Below are positions 24,713 to 34,133 of a stretch of 64,000 bases of DNA, piece by piece. A program made the position numbers and the translations under genes. A model generated the notes under the pieces. The model saw only the letters and a list, made by a program, of their open reading frames with translations. It ran no database searches and was not told the DNA's origin. The stretch spans positions 1 through 64,000 of the forward strand of contig JACIVP010000001.1 of the NCBI GenBank assembly GCA_014361455.1, read 5' to 3'. The stretch is from Candidatus Methanosuratincola sp. (GTDB lineage: Archaea; Thermoproteota; Methanomethylicia; Methanomethylicales; Methanomethylicaceae). Numbering within the stretch: position 1 is the stretch's first letter; every line of letters begins with the position of its first letter.

Positions 24713-25705
24713 CTAAGTTGAAGCATCCACAAGGGCTCTTATGTTCTCCAAGGGGGTTCGGGGAGCAATGCCGCATCCCGGTGCCAGGACATTTATTCCT
24801 GCAGCGATTGCCCTCTTCGCTTCCTCCCTTACCTGCTCTGGTTTCCCTAAGAAGAGTGTCTTCGCCGCTGATATATTCCCGACGAGCGCTGGTCTCGGTC
24901 CAATAACTGCCTTGGCTGCTGCCACATCGACCTTCTCCTCGATGCTCAGCGCATCAAAGCCCACCTCAGCCATCTCCTTCAGGATCTTCTGGACTCCGCC
25001 GCAGATATGCAGGACGCCGACGCCTCCTCTGCTCGTTATCGCCTGGGCCAGTTCCTTCAGCCTCGGCTTCACTATGCTCGAAAAGTCTTTGGGGCTCATG
25101 AGATCGGGCGAGGCGGTCGGGTCACAGGGTACGGCGACCTCCGCTCCGGCTTCAATGAGGGCTTTCGCATACTCAATATTTGCCTTCGTACAGATGCCGA
25201 GCACTCTCAAAACAGCGTCGCGCTGCCTTATCATCATCATCATGAGGTTCTCAATACCTATCAAGTGACCTGCCAGCGTGAACGGCCCCTCCATCCCGAC
25301 CATTTTCGGGAGATCCGGATAGCTTTTCCTCAATATCTCCGTTGCCTTTATCACCACGGGGATCCTACCGCTGTTCAAGAAATTGTCTGGTAGCTGATCT
25401 GGTGGCATTGCCGGATGCCCTACGACCGAGGGCTGCCTATCGTTCGTTCCTATGTTCACCTTACACCCCAACGCCTCAGCCTGGACGGTGAGGCAGAACG
25501 GGATCCTCGCAGTCTCGAGGCCAGCCAGCTTGTACAGCGATGCGCCCAACTCCGCCATCTGTTCTGGGTCGCTATGTGCGGCAGGCCAGTATGCCCCTAT
25601 TTTCTCCATTGCCACAACTGTACCAACCTGAGTTACAGCAGATGCAGGAATCCGATCCACTTCTTCGCCTTTTAATGCAGCCAACACTCTGTCTCTTGGG
25701 GTCAT
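24713..25705 (-). CDS. Methylcobamide:coenzyme M methyltransferase homologue (MtaA/MtbA family)
   Basis: 330 residues of the uroporphyrinogen-decarboxylase-like fold. The zinc-site His and Cys of this methyltransferase family are present (HICGG, H233 and C235), with the third ligand in APGCGIAPRTP near 311. The start TPRDRVLAALKGEEVDRIP is the usual opening of MtaA/MtbA/CmuA proteins, not of HemE. These enzymes move methyl groups from a corrinoid protein to coenzyme M in methylotrophic methanogens. The gene stands alone, without corrinoid protein or MtaB/MtmB, so the methyl donor is unknown. GAGG lies ahead of ATG 25705. Confidence 0.82.
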   Translation of the reverse strand: MTPRDRVLAALKGEEVDRIPASAVTQVGTVVAMEKIGAYWPAAHSDPEQMAELGASLYKLAGLETARIPFCLTVQAEALGCKVNIGTNDRQPSVVGHPAMPPDQLPDNFLNSGRIPVVIKATEILRKSYPDLPKMVGMEGPFTLAGHLIGIENLMMMMIRQRDAVLRVLGICTKANIEYAKALIEAGAEVAVPCDPTASPDLMSPKDFSSIVKPRLKELAQAITSRGGVGVLHICGGVQKILKEMAEVGFDALSIEEKVDVAAAKAVIGPRPALVGNISAAKTLFLGKPEQVREEAKRAIAAGINVLAPGCGIAPRTPLENIRALVDAST

Positions 25706-25918
25706 AATTTAACCTCTAGATTATTTGGTAGCATGATCCTTAAAAATTTTTACCGCATTATTACAGGTGATTATTTTATGTTCAGTTACACTTATTATAT
25801 TCGTGAACTACCACCTAATAAAGATAAATGAATCACAATATTCCACGAGGCAGGTCGAAATAAGGAAAACCCAGAGACGGATAGACATGGTGATGGCGAA
25901 TGGAAGGCAGAACCGCCC

Positions 25919-26872
25919 TTAATTCTTCCTACACTCTCCAAAGAGGTCGTCGACGCTCGCCAGCCCGAGGTCCTCCACCCTCTCCCTCCCGGAGATAACG
26001 GAGTATGCTCCGATGCACCTCTTGGACACCTCCCTCACCACCTCTGGCGGGAGCTCCGGAGGCTGCCCCTCCCCTGAGAAACCCATCCTCCTCAGGCATT
26101 CCCTCAAAAACTCCTTGTCAAGACAGTGCCTCTCCTGTTGCTCCCCGGGGCGGTAGTACCTCATTGCCCACATCCTTGCAGAGTCGTGCGTAGGCGGCTC
26201 ATCTATCTGTATCAGCTCCCCCCCGACAGAACCAAACTCTATCTTAAAGTCCGGGATGATGATCCCCTTCCTCTTCGCCTCATCCTTGTAGAACGCGTAA
26301 AGTTTCAGAGTCGCCTCCTCGAGCTCGCCCCAGGTCTCCCTGTCCACCAGCCCCCTTGAAATAGCCCCCTCCTTCGAGATCTCCTCGTCGTGCCCCACTT
26401 CTGCCTTTGTCGTCGGAGTGATCACAGGATCCGGGAGCTCGTCCGCCATCCTCAGCCCATCTGGGAACCTCATCCCATACATCTCTCTCCTTCCGTCCCT
26501 GTATGCCCTCCAGAGTGACCCGTAGAGATACTTCCTGATCACCCACTCAATGTCTATCCTCTTTGCTTTCTTTACCCTGATCGTCCTGCTGCCCTCCACC
26601 GCAATGAAGTGGTTCGGGAATACCCTGTCACTCCTCTCCATCCAGTAGACCGAGAGCTTCAGCAAGCTCTCCCCTTTGTGGGGTATCAGGGTTGGCATTA
26701 CCACGTCGAACGCCGAGATCCTGTCCGTGTGGTAAATGAGTAGCTCCTCACCCAAGTCGTAGACATCCCTGACTTTCCCCCTCTTCACATTCCCTATTCC
26801 GAGATCAGAGTACCTTACCACCTCGACCTCCTTTCCCGTGACCGGGTCTAACACCCTCTCCAAGCGATCCAC
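25919..26872 (-). CDS. purC: Phosphoribosylaminoimidazole-succinocarboxamide synthase (SAICAR synthetase)
   Basis: 317 residues. Motifs: KRGKVRDVYDLG, TDRISAFDVVMP, IPHKGESLLKLSVYW, EWVIRKYLYGSLWRAY and the late IQIDEPPTHDSARMW. It joins aspartate to CAIR with ATP (purine step 7). It is separated from the main pur operon by 12 kb and has its own promoter region, divergent from the PadR gene. The ATPGRASP-like fold is complete; length is at the upper end of the family. Confidence 0.95.
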   Translation of the reverse strand: MDRLERVLDPVTGKEVEVVRYSDLGIGNVKRGKVRDVYDLGEELLIYHTDRISAFDVVMPTLIPHKGESLLKLSVYWMERSDRVFPNHFIAVEGSRTIRVKKAKRIDIEWVIRKYLYGSLWRAYRDGRREMYGMRFPDGLRMADELPDPVITPTTKAEVGHDEEISKEGAISRGLVDRETWGELEEATLKLYAFYKDEAKRKGIIIPDFKIEFGSVGGELIQIDEPPTHDSARMWAMRYYRPGEQQERHCLDKEFLRECLRRMGFSGEGQPPELPPEVVREVSKRCIGAYSVISGRERVEDLGLASVDDLFGECRKN

Positions 26873-26934
26873 CGGAGAGAATTTCCACTTATAGTCTTTA
26901 AACGGTTACGGTCTTTTTTCACATCTATCTTTTG

Positions 26935-26985
26935 ATATATCTTATTGGATACACTTAAATACTGGGGCCCCTTATCACAGGGGAT
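26935..26985 (+). promoter_or_regulatory. TATA-type promoter of the PadR/ABC exporter operon
   Basis: CACTTAAATAC at about 26950-26960 is a good TATA box, with a start expected near 26980, close to ATG 26986. The 113-base gap also serves purC on the other strand, where TTTAAAG lies near 26896-26902. PadR proteins often control their own gene, so the site is a likely operator. Confidence 0.5.
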
Positions 26986-27564
26986 ATGCCAGGGCAATCC
27001 AATGGGGTCCAGGGACTAGGGGTGGGATGCCCTTTCAGGGAGCAACAGTTCGCTCCTAGAGGCTTCCTCTTCATGTATGTGCTCCACCGGCTCAGCTTGA
27101 AGCCTGCGCACGGCTACGAGCTGCTCCGCGAAATCGAGGCAAAAACCAAGGGGGATTGGAGACCTGGGCCGGGTGCGCTCTACCCGCTGTTGAAGAAAAT
27201 GATCGCCGCAGGCTACATAGAGCCCATCCAGGTCAAGGGGGAGGTTGACCAAAAGGTCTACTCGATAACCCCAAAGGGGATCTCCCTCCTCGAGTCCTCC
27301 AAGATGAAGATCTATGCTTCTGGACAGCGCATGGAATCACTCCGTCGCATAGTGCTGGAGATGATGGGCGCTGAGCAGGCTCTTGACTTCCTCGTGCGCA
27401 CCACAAAGGGGCACTTCGAGATGATTCGGGCTGCGTACTTCATGCGGTCTGGAAGGAAGCCAAATAAGGAGATCCTCTATCTGATGAGGGAATACTGCCT
27501 GGTTCTCGACAGGGAGACCCACTGGGCAAAACAGGAGACGGAGGCTCTAGAGAGTAGTGAATAA
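26986..27564 (+). CDS. PadR-family transcriptional regulator
   Basis: 192 residues. The winged-helix part (about 25-105) has MYVLHRLSLKPAHGYELLREI, GPGALYPLLKKMIAAGYIE and KVYSITPKGISLLE, the standard PadR pattern. A helical C-terminal domain for dimer formation follows. PadR regulators usually repress a drug or lipid exporter. The next two genes form such an ABC exporter, 15 bases downstream, so local control is very likely. The N-terminal 25 residues are unusual; the position of the TATA box supports the 26986 start. Confidence 0.88.
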   Translation: MPGQSNGVQGLGVGCPFREQQFAPRGFLFMYVLHRLSLKPAHGYELLREIEAKTKGDWRPGPGALYPLLKKMIAAGYIEPIQVKGEVDQKVYSITPKGISLLESSKMKIYASGQRMESLRRIVLEMMGAEQALDFLVRTTKGHFEMIRAAYFMRSGRKPNKEILYLMREYCLVLDRETHWAKQETEALESSE

Positions 27565-27579
27565 GTCAAGGTGATCATT

Positions 27580-28659
27580 ATGACCGAGTCAGTCAGTCTG
27601 AAATATGAAACCAATGTTGCTGTTGGTATTGATGCTGGAAATCTGAGCATGAACCACATAATACAGGTTCGGGAGCTCTCGAAGTCGTTCAACGGTACTA
27701 CGAGGGCGGTCGATGGCATATCCTTCGAAGTTTACGAGGGCGAGATCTTCGGATTCCTCGGACCGAACGGCGCGGGCAAGACCACCACGATAAGTATGCT
27801 CACAACGCTACTAAGGCCCACCTCTGGATCTGCGACCATCTGTGGCTTCGACATACTCAAGGAGCCGAATGAGGTGAGGAAGAGGATAGGCGTCGTTCCG
27901 CAAGAGTACACCGCGGACGAGGATCTCACCGGCTACGAGAACATCATGTTCTGCGCCGACCTCTACGGTATACCTCGGAGGATCTCGAGGGAGAGGGCAG
28001 CTGAGCTCCTCCAGCTCGTGGAACTCGAGTCCGCGAAGGACCGGAAGGTTGAGACCTACTCTGGGGGGATGCGGAGGAGGCTCGAGCTGGCATGTGGGCT
28101 GATCAATCACCCCCAGGTGCTCTTCCTCGATGAGCCAACGCTGGGGCTTGACGTGCAGACGAGGGCGGCAGTGTGGCAATACATCAGACGACTGAAGGAC
28201 GAGTATGGGATGACGCTCTTCCTGACCACGCACTATTTGGAGGAGGCGGACTCCCTCTGCGATAGGATTGCCATAATCGACCATGGGAAGATAGTCCGTA
28301 TAGGGAGCCCGAAGGAGCTGAAGGATAGCCTCGGCGGCGACATCATCGAGCTCGGTATCCAAGAGAACGACAAGGAGGAAGACCCCACCCTGCTCATATT
28401 GGGAGTAGAGCATGTGAAGGAAGTAAAGCGTGTCGGCCCAGCAGAATACCGCATCAAGTCGGAGCTGGGCGAGGTTACCGCCCCAATGATAATCCACCGC
28501 CTGATATCCAACGGCTACCATGTTAGTAAGATCTCGCTCATGCGCCCGACCCTCGACCAAGTCTACCTTGAGCTCACTGGAAAGTCCATCAGGGAGGAAA
28601 ATGGTGACCAGACACAGTTCAGGAGGCAGAGGGCGACGCTACGGAGGGCTAGGAGTTGA
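27580..28659 (+). CDS. ABC-2 exporter ATP-binding protein (DrrA-like)
   Basis: About 359 residues with Walker A GPNGAGKTTT, signature YSGGMRRRLE, Walker B QVLFLDEPTLGLDVQT and the H-loop TTHYLEEADSLCDRI, as in daunorubicin-resistance type ATPases. A C-terminal domain of about 100 residues follows (MRPTLDQVYLELTG motif near the end). GGTGATC at 27570-27576 fits ATG 27580; ATG 27649 would remove an unusual N-terminal 23 residues and is an alternative. It overlaps the permease by four bases. Confidence 0.9.
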   Translation: MTESVSLKYETNVAVGIDAGNLSMNHIIQVRELSKSFNGTTRAVDGISFEVYEGEIFGFLGPNGAGKTTTISMLTTLLRPTSGSATICGFDILKEPNEVRKRIGVVPQEYTADEDLTGYENIMFCADLYGIPRRISRERAAELLQLVELESAKDRKVETYSGGMRRRLELACGLINHPQVLFLDEPTLGLDVQTRAAVWQYIRRLKDEYGMTLFLTTHYLEEADSLCDRIAIIDHGKIVRIGSPKELKDSLGGDIIELGIQENDKEEDPTLLILGVEHVKEVKRVGPAEYRIKSELGEVTAPMIIHRLISNGYHVSKISLMRPTLDQVYLELTGKSIREENGDQTQFRRQRATLRRARS

Positions 28660-29615
28660 GCGACGTGTCCGGACTCCCTGAGGATATGAAAAAGGCTTAC
28701 GGCACAGCAAGCTCCACGCCCTCCGCGGAACCATCGCCGCATTCGCGCTCTGCCATCATCGACTCAAGCCCATGGCATGGGCTCTGGGCTCTGACTAACC
28801 GGGAGCTGAAGAAGTGGTACAAGAACCCTGTGATACTGCTCCTCTCACTGATACAGCCAGTGCTCTGGCTGGGGCTCTTCGGCAAGGCGATGAACTTCAA
28901 TGCAATTTTTACAGACGGCGCATTCAGCATACCCGGTCTGGACATACCGAAGGAGGTGATCAACCAGCTCGGGAATATGCTAATGCTGAATGTCTTCGGC
29001 ACCAGCGACTATTTCTCGTTCCTCGCCGTAGGCATGCTCTCCTTCATTGTGATATTCACTGCAATGTTCAGCGGGATGTCTATCGTCTGGGACAGGAGGC
29101 TAGGGACGCTCAACAAGGTGATGAGCACTCCGGTGGCGCGTGGCTCGATAGTGATGTCCAAGATACTCTCCAGCGTCATCCGTTCAATCGTGCAGGCTGC
29201 GATTATACTCGTACTCGCAGTCTTGTTTGGGTTGAGCACCACAGGCATCACGCCGCTGGGCGTGCTCGGTACTTTTACCTCGCTCGCGCTGCTCTCTTTT
29301 GGGTTCTCATCGATATTCCTCATGCTGGCGCTGAGGTCAACGAACCAGAACACCCAGATGGCCATTGTGAACTTGCTCAACCTGCCGCTGCTCTTCGGGA
29401 GCAATGCGCTCTTCCCTGCCGGCTTCATGCCGGAGTGGCTCCAGGCGTTCGTCAAGGTGAACCCAATAAGTTATGCAACGGACATAGGGAGACAGCTCCT
29501 CCTCGGGGCTGGTGGCATGGCCAGCTTGGCATTCGACTTTGCATACTTGGCAGCGTTTGCTGCAGCCTTCTCAGCGATAGGGATAGTCCTATCCTGGAGG
29601 TTCTTAACAAAGTAA
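28656..29615 (+). CDS. ABC-2 exporter permease (DrrB-like)
   Basis: 319 residues with about six membrane segments of the ABC-2 permease type. An NRELKKWYKNPVILLLSLIQP entry helix and LFPAGFMPEWLQAFVKVNPISY near the C-terminus are typical of DrrB proteins. The TTG start overlaps the ATPase stop (TTGA). With PadR and DrrA it forms a self-regulated efflux cassette; the cargo is unknown. Confidence 0.88.
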   Translation: MSDVSGLPEDMKKAYGTASSTPSAEPSPHSRSAIIDSSPWHGLWALTNRELKKWYKNPVILLLSLIQPVLWLGLFGKAMNFNAIFTDGAFSIPGLDIPKEVINQLGNMLMLNVFGTSDYFSFLAVGMLSFIVIFTAMFSGMSIVWDRRLGTLNKVMSTPVARGSIVMSKILSSVIRSIVQAAIILVLAVLFGLSTTGITPLGVLGTFTSLALLSFGFSSIFLMLALRSTNQNTQMAIVNLLNLPLLFGSNALFPAGFMPEWLQAFVKVNPISYATDIGRQLLLGAGGMASLAFDFAYLAAFAAAFSAIGIVLSWRFLTK

Positions 29616-30358
29616 CTCCTTTCATTTCAAAGATGCTGCCCTTCAGCTGGGACACATCTTATCTTTCTTTTTGTTTAATCATTCTGGTTGCTATGCGCGC
29701 CTTGTGGTGCAACGCCTATGCCTTTATAATCGGCCCATGCTCAGCACGCTTTCCTAACAACCTTCACTTCCAACAAAGAAGGCTGCCTCTAGAATTGAGA
29801 GCGCATTGCCTACTTCTTGCGGATCCTTTATCCGCCAAGGAAACCGGTTATTTAGAACAAAAAAATAAAGAAAAGAAAGATGGGGATTATAAAAGGATCC
29901 TTCAAGAGGTCAACCAAGACGGTAACACCGATACTTATCCATATCGAAAATGACCCCAAAGTGTGTTATAACCTTTCTTGGAAGGATATGCCAGAAGGCC
30001 GAATCAACCTGAAGCCACCGAATAAAGTCCTGGGCGGCACCATAACCATGGCAGTCGAGGATAACCTGCGTTAGAGCACACTTGCGGATCCAAAAGCTTG
30101 AAATTCTCCTAATGGTGCTTGTGATACGGGTCAATATTGATCCTATCCTATCCTGTCCTAAAACTGCCTATCCACCATCAATGCTGGGCAGCCTCGATCT
30201 CCACATGACTAAAATGCAGCTATAGCTTCCCGTGGAAAATGGGTAAAACGGCAACAAAAACAATGAGCCGCTCCATCCTCAACAGCAGGGGTTGATTTTG
30301 TTGGTTCTATGTGGTTTTTGATCGAGGTGATTGCGGTTGCATGGCGCCCTGCCTATGT
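29616..30358. other. Intergenic stretch of about 740 bases, no firm gene
   Basis: A 64-codon frame at 29880-30074 on the plus strand starts behind an A-rich stretch and could be a small gene, but it has no recognisable features. The remainder contains only short frames. The HAD phosphatase ends at 30359 on the other strand. Confidence 0.3.
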
Positions 30359-31177
30359 TCAAGCCAAGCTCCTTCTGTTTCTTCCAAACATCTTGCCGAT
30401 CTCAGCCACGCTCGGGATCACCGCGTCAGGCTTTATCCTGCTCTTTTCTATGTCTTCTGTTTTAGTGGATCCCGATAGGACTAACACCCCTGTCATGCCC
30501 ATCCCCTTTGCAGCCGCCATGTCGATCTTGAGGGTATCACCCACCATCACCACCTCTGACTTCTTTAGGCCCATTCGGCTGAGCGCTATGTTCATTATCC
30601 TCTTCGAGGGCTTGCCGATCACAGTCGGCCTAGACCCCGTCGCAGTCGCGATCGCCTCGATTATCGAACCCGCGCCAGGGACGTACCCGTCCTCGACAGG
30701 CAGCCTTGGATCAGTATTCGTGGCAATAAACTTGGCACCGTTCTGTATGGCATAGCAGGCAGCAGCCATTTTTTCATATGTCAGACTTGTGTCTAGCCCG
30801 CATACCACGTAACGGGCATTCTTTGCCTCCCTTACGCCGATCACCCTGAAACCATTCTCCTCCAGGGCTCGGACCAGCCCCTCCTCCCCCACCACGAAAC
30901 AGTCCCCATAGCCGAGGCGCCTGAGGTATACTGCAGTCGCCAGGGATGAGGTGAGAACCTCTTCCTCCACCACGTCAACCCCCATCCTCCTGAGTTTCTC
31001 CGCGTAATCCCTCGGGGTCTTGGTCGAGTTGTTGGTAAGAAAGAGGATCTTCTTCCCTTCGCCCCTGAGCACATTTATCGTATCACCAACTCCTTCTATG
31101 GGCTGGTTGCCGAGATAGACGCAGCCGTCAAGGTCTAATATGAAGCCTTTCTTCATCCTCAAAGTCTCTGAAAGCAT
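30359..31177 (-). CDS. HAD-superfamily phosphatase, NagD/phosphoglycolate-phosphatase type
   Basis: 272 residues. HAD motif I is FILDLDGCVYLG, motif II is FLTNNSTKTPRDYAEKL, and motif III/IV lies in GKPSKRIMN...VMVGDTLKIDMAAAKGMGM. The C2 cap between motifs II and III marks the NagD/PNPase subfamily, which hydrolyses phosphoglycolate, p-nitrophenyl phosphate or nucleotides. The start may be 31177 or the ATG at 31156 (MKKGF). It is divergent from the zinc uptake operon. Confidence 0.88.
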   Translation of the reverse strand: MLSETLRMKKGFILDLDGCVYLGNQPIEGVGDTINVLRGEGKKILFLTNNSTKTPRDYAEKLRRMGVDVVEEEVLTSSLATAVYLRRLGYGDCFVVGEEGLVRALEENGFRVIGVREAKNARYVVCGLDTSLTYEKMAAACYAIQNGAKFIATNTDPRLPVEDGYVPGAGSIIEAIATATGSRPTVIGKPSKRIMNIALSRMGLKKSEVVMVGDTLKIDMAAAKGMGMTGVLVLSGSTKTEDIEKSRIKPDAVIPSVAEIGKMFGRNRRSLA

Positions 31178-31221
31178 AGTCTAATGGGCGCCTCCTGGCT
31201 ATTTATCCCTCGTCCTCCTTG

Positions 31222-31300
31222 GTTATTAATAATTATTGGTATTGTATTATTTATTATTATAAATGCGGCAAAAATTTAATAAGCAAGGCGGGTAAATGAT
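31222..31300 (+). promoter_or_regulatory. AT-rich control region of the zinc uptake operon
   Basis: Bases 31222-31285 are almost purely A and T, with TTATTATTATAAAT near 31249-31263 and ATTTAATAAG near 31274-31283, either of which may be the TATA box of znuA. The region also lies ahead of the divergent HAD gene. A metal-dependent operator would be expected here; no clear dyad was found. Confidence 0.35.
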
Positions 31301-31317
31301 GGTTGGTTGGTGAAATC

Positions 31318-32265
31318 ATGAACCGGCGGCAGGCACTCTTTCTATCAGCTGTACTTGCCGTCGCCTTGGGGATCGCTGCTGTAGCCTATGCGTTAGATGA
31401 GCCCCCTTCTGGGGCGGATGCCGAGAAGGTCAGCGTCGTTGCGACGTTCTACCCGCTCGGGTATATGGCAGAGAATATTGGTGGCGACTTCGTCTCGGTG
31501 AAGACATTGATCCCATTCGGCGTCGAGCCGCATTCATGGCAGCCTTCGGTCTCGGACATGGTCTCCCTGAGCAGCGCTGACGTGATAGTCCTGAACGGGG
31601 CTGGGCTTGAGTCGTGGATTGAAAGCGACCTCTTCTCCTCGCTGAACCTCAGTGGGAAGGTCGTGGTCAATACGACGGATGGATTGCCTCTCCTTCCTGC
31701 ATCAGATCACGGCGAGGAAGAGCACCACCACGATGGCGAGTACGATCCGCATACATGGATCTCTCCATATATGGCAGGGCTTCAGGCAGAGCAGATCTTT
31801 GACGCGCTTGTAGCTTATGATCCGGGACACGCAGACTACTACACAGCCAGGTGGGAGACCCTGAAGATTCGGCTGGACGCCATAGACCTTAGGTACCAGC
31901 AGGAGCTCGCAAACAAAACCAGGAGTGATGTAATCGTTTCGCATGAGGCATTCGGGTACCTTTCGGAGAGGTATGGCTTCGAGCAGCACGGCGTGGTCGG
32001 CATGTCCGCGGAACAGCAGCCAAGCATCGAGCAGATCAGGTCCTTGGTCGACATGATGGTGGACAAGAACATCACGGTCCTGTATGTGGATCCCGCGTAT
32101 TCGGATGCCTACATCGTGAGACTTAATGATGAGCTAGAGCGGCAGACTGGCAGGGAAGTCATGATCTTGGAGCTATACTTGGGGCTGGGACCTGTCGACG
32201 GGAAAGACTACTTGGAGCAGATGGAATCGAACCTTGAAAGCCTGAAGGCAGGACTTGTCGGTTGA
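31318..32265 (+). CDS. znuA: Zinc ABC transporter substrate-binding protein (ZnuA-like)
   Basis: 315 residues with a signal peptide or membrane anchor (MNRRQALFLSAVLAVALG) and the cluster 9 solute-binding fold. The metal-site residues are visible: H in GVEPHSW, a His-rich loop EEEHHHDGEYDPHTW, and H in VSHEAFGYL, with an Asp in YVDPAYSD. The His-rich loop is typical of zinc rather than manganese binding. GGTGA lies a few bases before ATG 31318; an upstream ATG at 31303 is less likely. It is first in the znuACB operon. Confidence 0.9.
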   Translation: MNRRQALFLSAVLAVALGIAAVAYALDEPPSGADAEKVSVVATFYPLGYMAENIGGDFVSVKTLIPFGVEPHSWQPSVSDMVSLSSADVIVLNGAGLESWIESDLFSSLNLSGKVVVNTTDGLPLLPASDHGEEEHHHDGEYDPHTWISPYMAGLQAEQIFDALVAYDPGHADYYTARWETLKIRLDAIDLRYQQELANKTRSDVIVSHEAFGYLSERYGFEQHGVVGMSAEQQPSIEQIRSLVDMMVDKNITVLYVDPAYSDAYIVRLNDELERQTGREVMILELYLGLGPVDGKDYLEQMESNLESLKAGLVG

Positions 32266-32336
32266 GTGGGTGCTGGGGCGTTTTCTATTTATTAATGCTT
32301 GCGCGAGACAGATACTGGAGCGGGGGCTAAATCCAT

Positions 32337-33116
32337 TTGGGGCAGGAGCCAGTGATCGAGGTCGAGGGCCTGATGGTCGAGAGGTCGGGCTCGCTAGTAA
32401 TAGAGAACGCAACATTCCAGGTTATGCGGGGCGACTACGTTGGGATAGTTGGCCCGAACGGAGGGGGCAAGACGACGCTCCTGCTCGCGATGCTCGGCAT
32501 GATCCCAAGGCAGGGCGGGGTCGTGCGGATCTTTGGGAAGGATCTCAGGAACTTCTCTGAGTGGGAGAAGATCGCCTTTGTCCCCCAAGATGCGATAAAC
32601 TTTGACTCCAGCTTCCCTCTTTCGGTTAGGGAACTTGTCTCGCTCGGGAGGCTCAGTAGGAGAACGCTGGGGCGGAGGCTTGGGCGCCAAGACTGGAATG
32701 AGGTCGACGCCGCCCTCGAGTTCATGGGGATCTCAGACTTGTCCGGAAAAAGGATCGGCGAACTCTCCGGGGGGCAGAAGCAGAGGATGTTCGTGGCAAT
32801 GGCCCTTACGAGGAACCCAGAGGTGATCATACTGGACGAACCCGTAGCAGGCATCGACGCTGAGACCCAGGAAAAGTTCTACCAGAAGATGAGCGACCTC
32901 AACCAGAAGAAGGGAATCACGATCCTGATGGTCTCGCACGACCTGACGGCAGTCTTCTGCAGGATGTCCAAACTGATCTGCGTGAACCGTGATGTCAACA
33001 TCGCAGACATAAAGCCCGGCATCGACCCAAACGAGATACTCCGAAAGGCATACGGGGAGCATTTCCACTTCGTCTTCCACAGGCACGAGTGCAGGGGGGA
33101 GTTCAGCCGTGATTGA
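32337..33116 (+). CDS. znuC: Zinc ABC transporter ATP-binding protein (ZnuC-like)
   Basis: 259 residues. Walker A GPNGGGKTTLL, signature ELSGGQKQR, Walker B EVIILDEPVAGIDAET and H-loop MVSHDLTAV are all present, and the C-terminal region carries several His (EHFHFVFHRHEC), as often in zinc-linked ATPases. A TTG at 32337 or a GTG at 32352 may be the start. It overlaps the permease by eight bases. Confidence 0.92.
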   Translation: MGQEPVIEVEGLMVERSGSLVIENATFQVMRGDYVGIVGPNGGGKTTLLLAMLGMIPRQGGVVRIFGKDLRNFSEWEKIAFVPQDAINFDSSFPLSVRELVSLGRLSRRTLGRRLGRQDWNEVDAALEFMGISDLSGKRIGELSGGQKQRMFVAMALTRNPEVIILDEPVAGIDAETQEKFYQKMSDLNQKKGITILMVSHDLTAVFCRMSKLICVNRDVNIADIKPGIDPNEILRKAYGEHFHFVFHRHECRGEFSRD

Positions 33117-33930
33117 TCCGTCCGTATCACTTATGGACCTCTTCTCGTACCAGTTCTTCCAGTTTGCCATCGTGGGCGGCGTCTTGGCCGCATTCGCCTG
33201 TGCCTGGATCGGGCTATTCCTCGTCCTGCGGAAGGAAGCAATGGTAGTCGACGGGGTTTCCCACACGGCATTTGGTGGGATAGCGCTGGGGCTCTTCTTT
33301 GGAGTCGACCCAATCCTCTCCGCGCTCGTGGTCTCCATTCTGGCGGTTATGGGGATTAGCTATATGAGAAAGAGGGGGCTTGCACAATCCGACTCCGCCA
33401 CAGCAGTCATGCTTGCCCTTGGCTTCTCGACAGGCCTCATCGTGATCAGCCTAGCAGGAGGCTTCAGTGTTGACATTTTCAGCTACCTCTTCGGCTCAAT
33501 TCTCTCGATAAGCCGGTCAGACCTCACCTTAATCTCGGTGCTAAGCCTCGCTGTCCTCATCTTCCTTTCTGCCTTCTATAAAGAACTGCTCGCAATCACC
33601 TTCGATGAGGAGTCTTCGAGGATGATGGGCCTCCCTGTCCGCCCACTATCTGCAGTCTTCAACCTCATAGTGGCGGTTACGATAATACTCTCGATCAAGA
33701 TAATCGGCATAATCCTGGTCATCGCCTTGATAGCTATCCCGGCGCTCGCTACCCTCCAGCTCCGGCTCTCATTCAAACGCAGCGTGATCATGACGATACT
33801 GATAGGCATCGTGAGCACGGTCGTCGGGATATTGGTCTCAGCCTTCTACAATGTTGCAACAAGTGGTGTGATAGTCTTCACAATGGTGGGGATATACCTA
33901 ATAGTCGCCGCATATGCAAAGCTGGGATGA
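33109..33930 (+). CDS. znuB: Zinc ABC transporter permease (ZnuB-like)
   Basis: 273 residues with about eight membrane helices of the cluster 9 ABC-3 type. The conserved GVSHTAFGGIALG stretch lies near residues 49-61, and IALIAIPALATLQL later matches the loop that contacts the ATPase. The GTG start follows GGGGGGAG within the end of znuC. Together with ZnuA and ZnuC it imports zinc or a similar metal. Confidence 0.92.
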   Translation: MIDPSVSLMDLFSYQFFQFAIVGGVLAAFACAWIGLFLVLRKEAMVVDGVSHTAFGGIALGLFFGVDPILSALVVSILAVMGISYMRKRGLAQSDSATAVMLALGFSTGLIVISLAGGFSVDIFSYLFGSILSISRSDLTLISVLSLAVLIFLSAFYKELLAITFDEESSRMMGLPVRPLSAVFNLIVAVTIILSIKIIGIILVIALIAIPALATLQLRLSFKRSVIMTILIGIVSTVVGILVSAFYNVATSGVIVFTMVGIYLIVAAYAKLG

Positions 33931-34133
33931 GCCTTGAAGCAATGTGCTTTCTCCTCGATAGGTACGCCCTTGTCAATACCAAGGAATTATATACAGACGC
34001 CGAGAGAAAGATGTAGGGCTACTGTCACAGGGCCGAAGCTGGCCATGCCTGCGAAGGTGGAAGCGTTTCCAGGATATGCCAGAGCTGCTGGGCGTCAGCC
34101 ACAGAAGAAATGGAATTAGGGCTGGCATGATGG

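Noticed and set aside
29880-30074. A 64-codon frame in the 29.6-30.4 kb gap as a real gene
   Set aside because: No recognisable family, unclear ribosome site and no conserved neighbour; left as a possibility only.
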